64,000 bases of DNA from Streptomyces tendae. GTDB lineage: Bacteria; Actinomycetota; Actinomycetes; Streptomycetales; Streptomycetaceae. The notes beneath the pieces were generated by a model. It had not been told where the DNA came from. It saw only the letters and a list, made by a program, of their open reading frames with translations, and did not search any database. Positions 63,769 to 64,000 of this stretch are shown here, in pieces. The stretch is from assembly GCF_008632955.1 (NCBI RefSeq), contig NZ_CP043959.1, positions 1,798,001 to 1,862,000 on the forward strand. Direction: 5' to 3'. Made by a program: the position numbers and the translations under genes. Each line of letters begins with the position of its first letter. Position 1 is the first letter of the stretch.

Positions 63769-64000
63769 TCAGCCCTCCGACGCCGGTTGGACGTCCCCGA
63801 GGAGCTGGCCGAAGGCGGCCTCGTCGACCACCGGGGTGCCGTACTGCCGGGCCTTGACCACCTTCGACGTGCCCGAGTCCGGGTCGTTGGTGACCAGGAG
63901 GCTGGTGAGCCGGGACAGGCTGGTCGCCACGTGCAGCCCGGCCTCGGTCGCCCGGTCCTCCAGGAGGTCCCGCTCGACGGAGGTGTCCCCGGAGAACGCC
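63769..64000 (-). CDS. BRCT-domain protein, 5' part outside window (probably DEDDh exonuclease)
   Basis: Only the last 76 or so codons are in the window. They read as a BRCT domain, for example RDLLEDRATEAGLHVATSLS and SRLTSLLVTNDPDSGTSKVVKARQYGTPVVDEAAF, with the typical Gly-Thr turn and a C-terminal hydrophobic helix. In Streptomyces a protein with this tail is annotated as a DEDDh-family exonuclease (DNA polymerase III epsilon-like). The exonuclease domain itself cannot be seen here. Confidence 0.7.
   Translation of the reverse strand, partial: AFSGDTSVERDLLEDRATEAGLHVATSLSRLTSLLVTNDPDSGTSKVVKARQYGTPVVDEAAFGQLLGDVQPASEG

Overview
The window is chromosomal DNA of a Streptomyces or a very close actinomycete. 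It has very high GC with strong third-position GC bias, frequent GTG starts and four-base start/stop overlaps. The gene order matches my memory of the Streptomyces coelicolor SCO1839-SCO1867 area (gbn, pitH2, the cob cluster, the SCO1860-type LAETG protein, ectABCD). That synteny is remembered, not computed. I saw no tRNA, rRNA, CRISPR array, insertion sequence or prophage. Most genes are ordinary core-chromosome genes.

Region by region. 1-4.9 kb: the 3' part of a pectinesterase with a coupled esterase, an AzgA-type purine permease, and a divergent NmrA-like/TetR pair around a palindromic operator. 4.9-15.5 kb: a penicillin-binding protein, a GNAT enzyme, an IclR regulator divergent from a ketoglutarate-semialdehyde-type dehydrogenase, a two-component system whose kinase carries an unusual C-terminal membrane extension, two small domain proteins, a DsbA/FrnE-like oxidoreductase and a class V aminotransferase. 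15.7-18.9 kb: the ectABCD operon for ectoine and hydroxyectoine (minus strand). 19.2-24.8 kb: a DinB-like protein and an aminotransferase divergent from a polar amino-acid ABC transporter plus an amidohydrolase. 25-26 kb: a sortase-type LAETG surface protein.

26-44.6 kb is a two-part cobalamin cluster on the minus strand. A cobalamin riboswitch precedes cobD(cbiB)-cobQ-cobN-chelatase I/D-cobO-cobB-cobI. A ZIP metal transporter follows on the plus strand, then cobM-cobL-cobJ(cbiG fusion)-cobH-cbiX-cobC. Nearly every junction overlaps by 1 to 11 bases, usually 4. Two genes of the first operon are broken by frameshifts in low-complexity DNA: the chelatase by a 10-base tandem duplication, and cobB by one extra base in a 7-base C run beside an inserted dispersed repeat. 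44.7-46.3 kb: a Pit phosphate transporter with a small membrane partner behind a PHO-box-like repeat.

46.4-57.2 kb: an aldolase-family protein, a hydrolase, a protein I do not recognise, a VOC protein, an ABC-F ATPase with a short upstream leader ORF, the nucleoid protein Gbn preceded by a dense GATC cluster, an enoyl-CoA hydratase, and an Asp23/AmaP envelope-stress operon with a divergent Asp23-like gene. 57.2-62.4 kb: a tightly coupled operon of solute symporter, ECF sigma factor, single-pass membrane protein, GH15 glycosidase and a frameshifted SDR. This transporter-sigma-membrane-protein module is the most interesting candidate for an undescribed regulatory system. 62.5-64 kb: SURF1, a small zinc-ribbon protein and the 3' end of a BRCT-containing protein, probably a DEDDh exonuclease.
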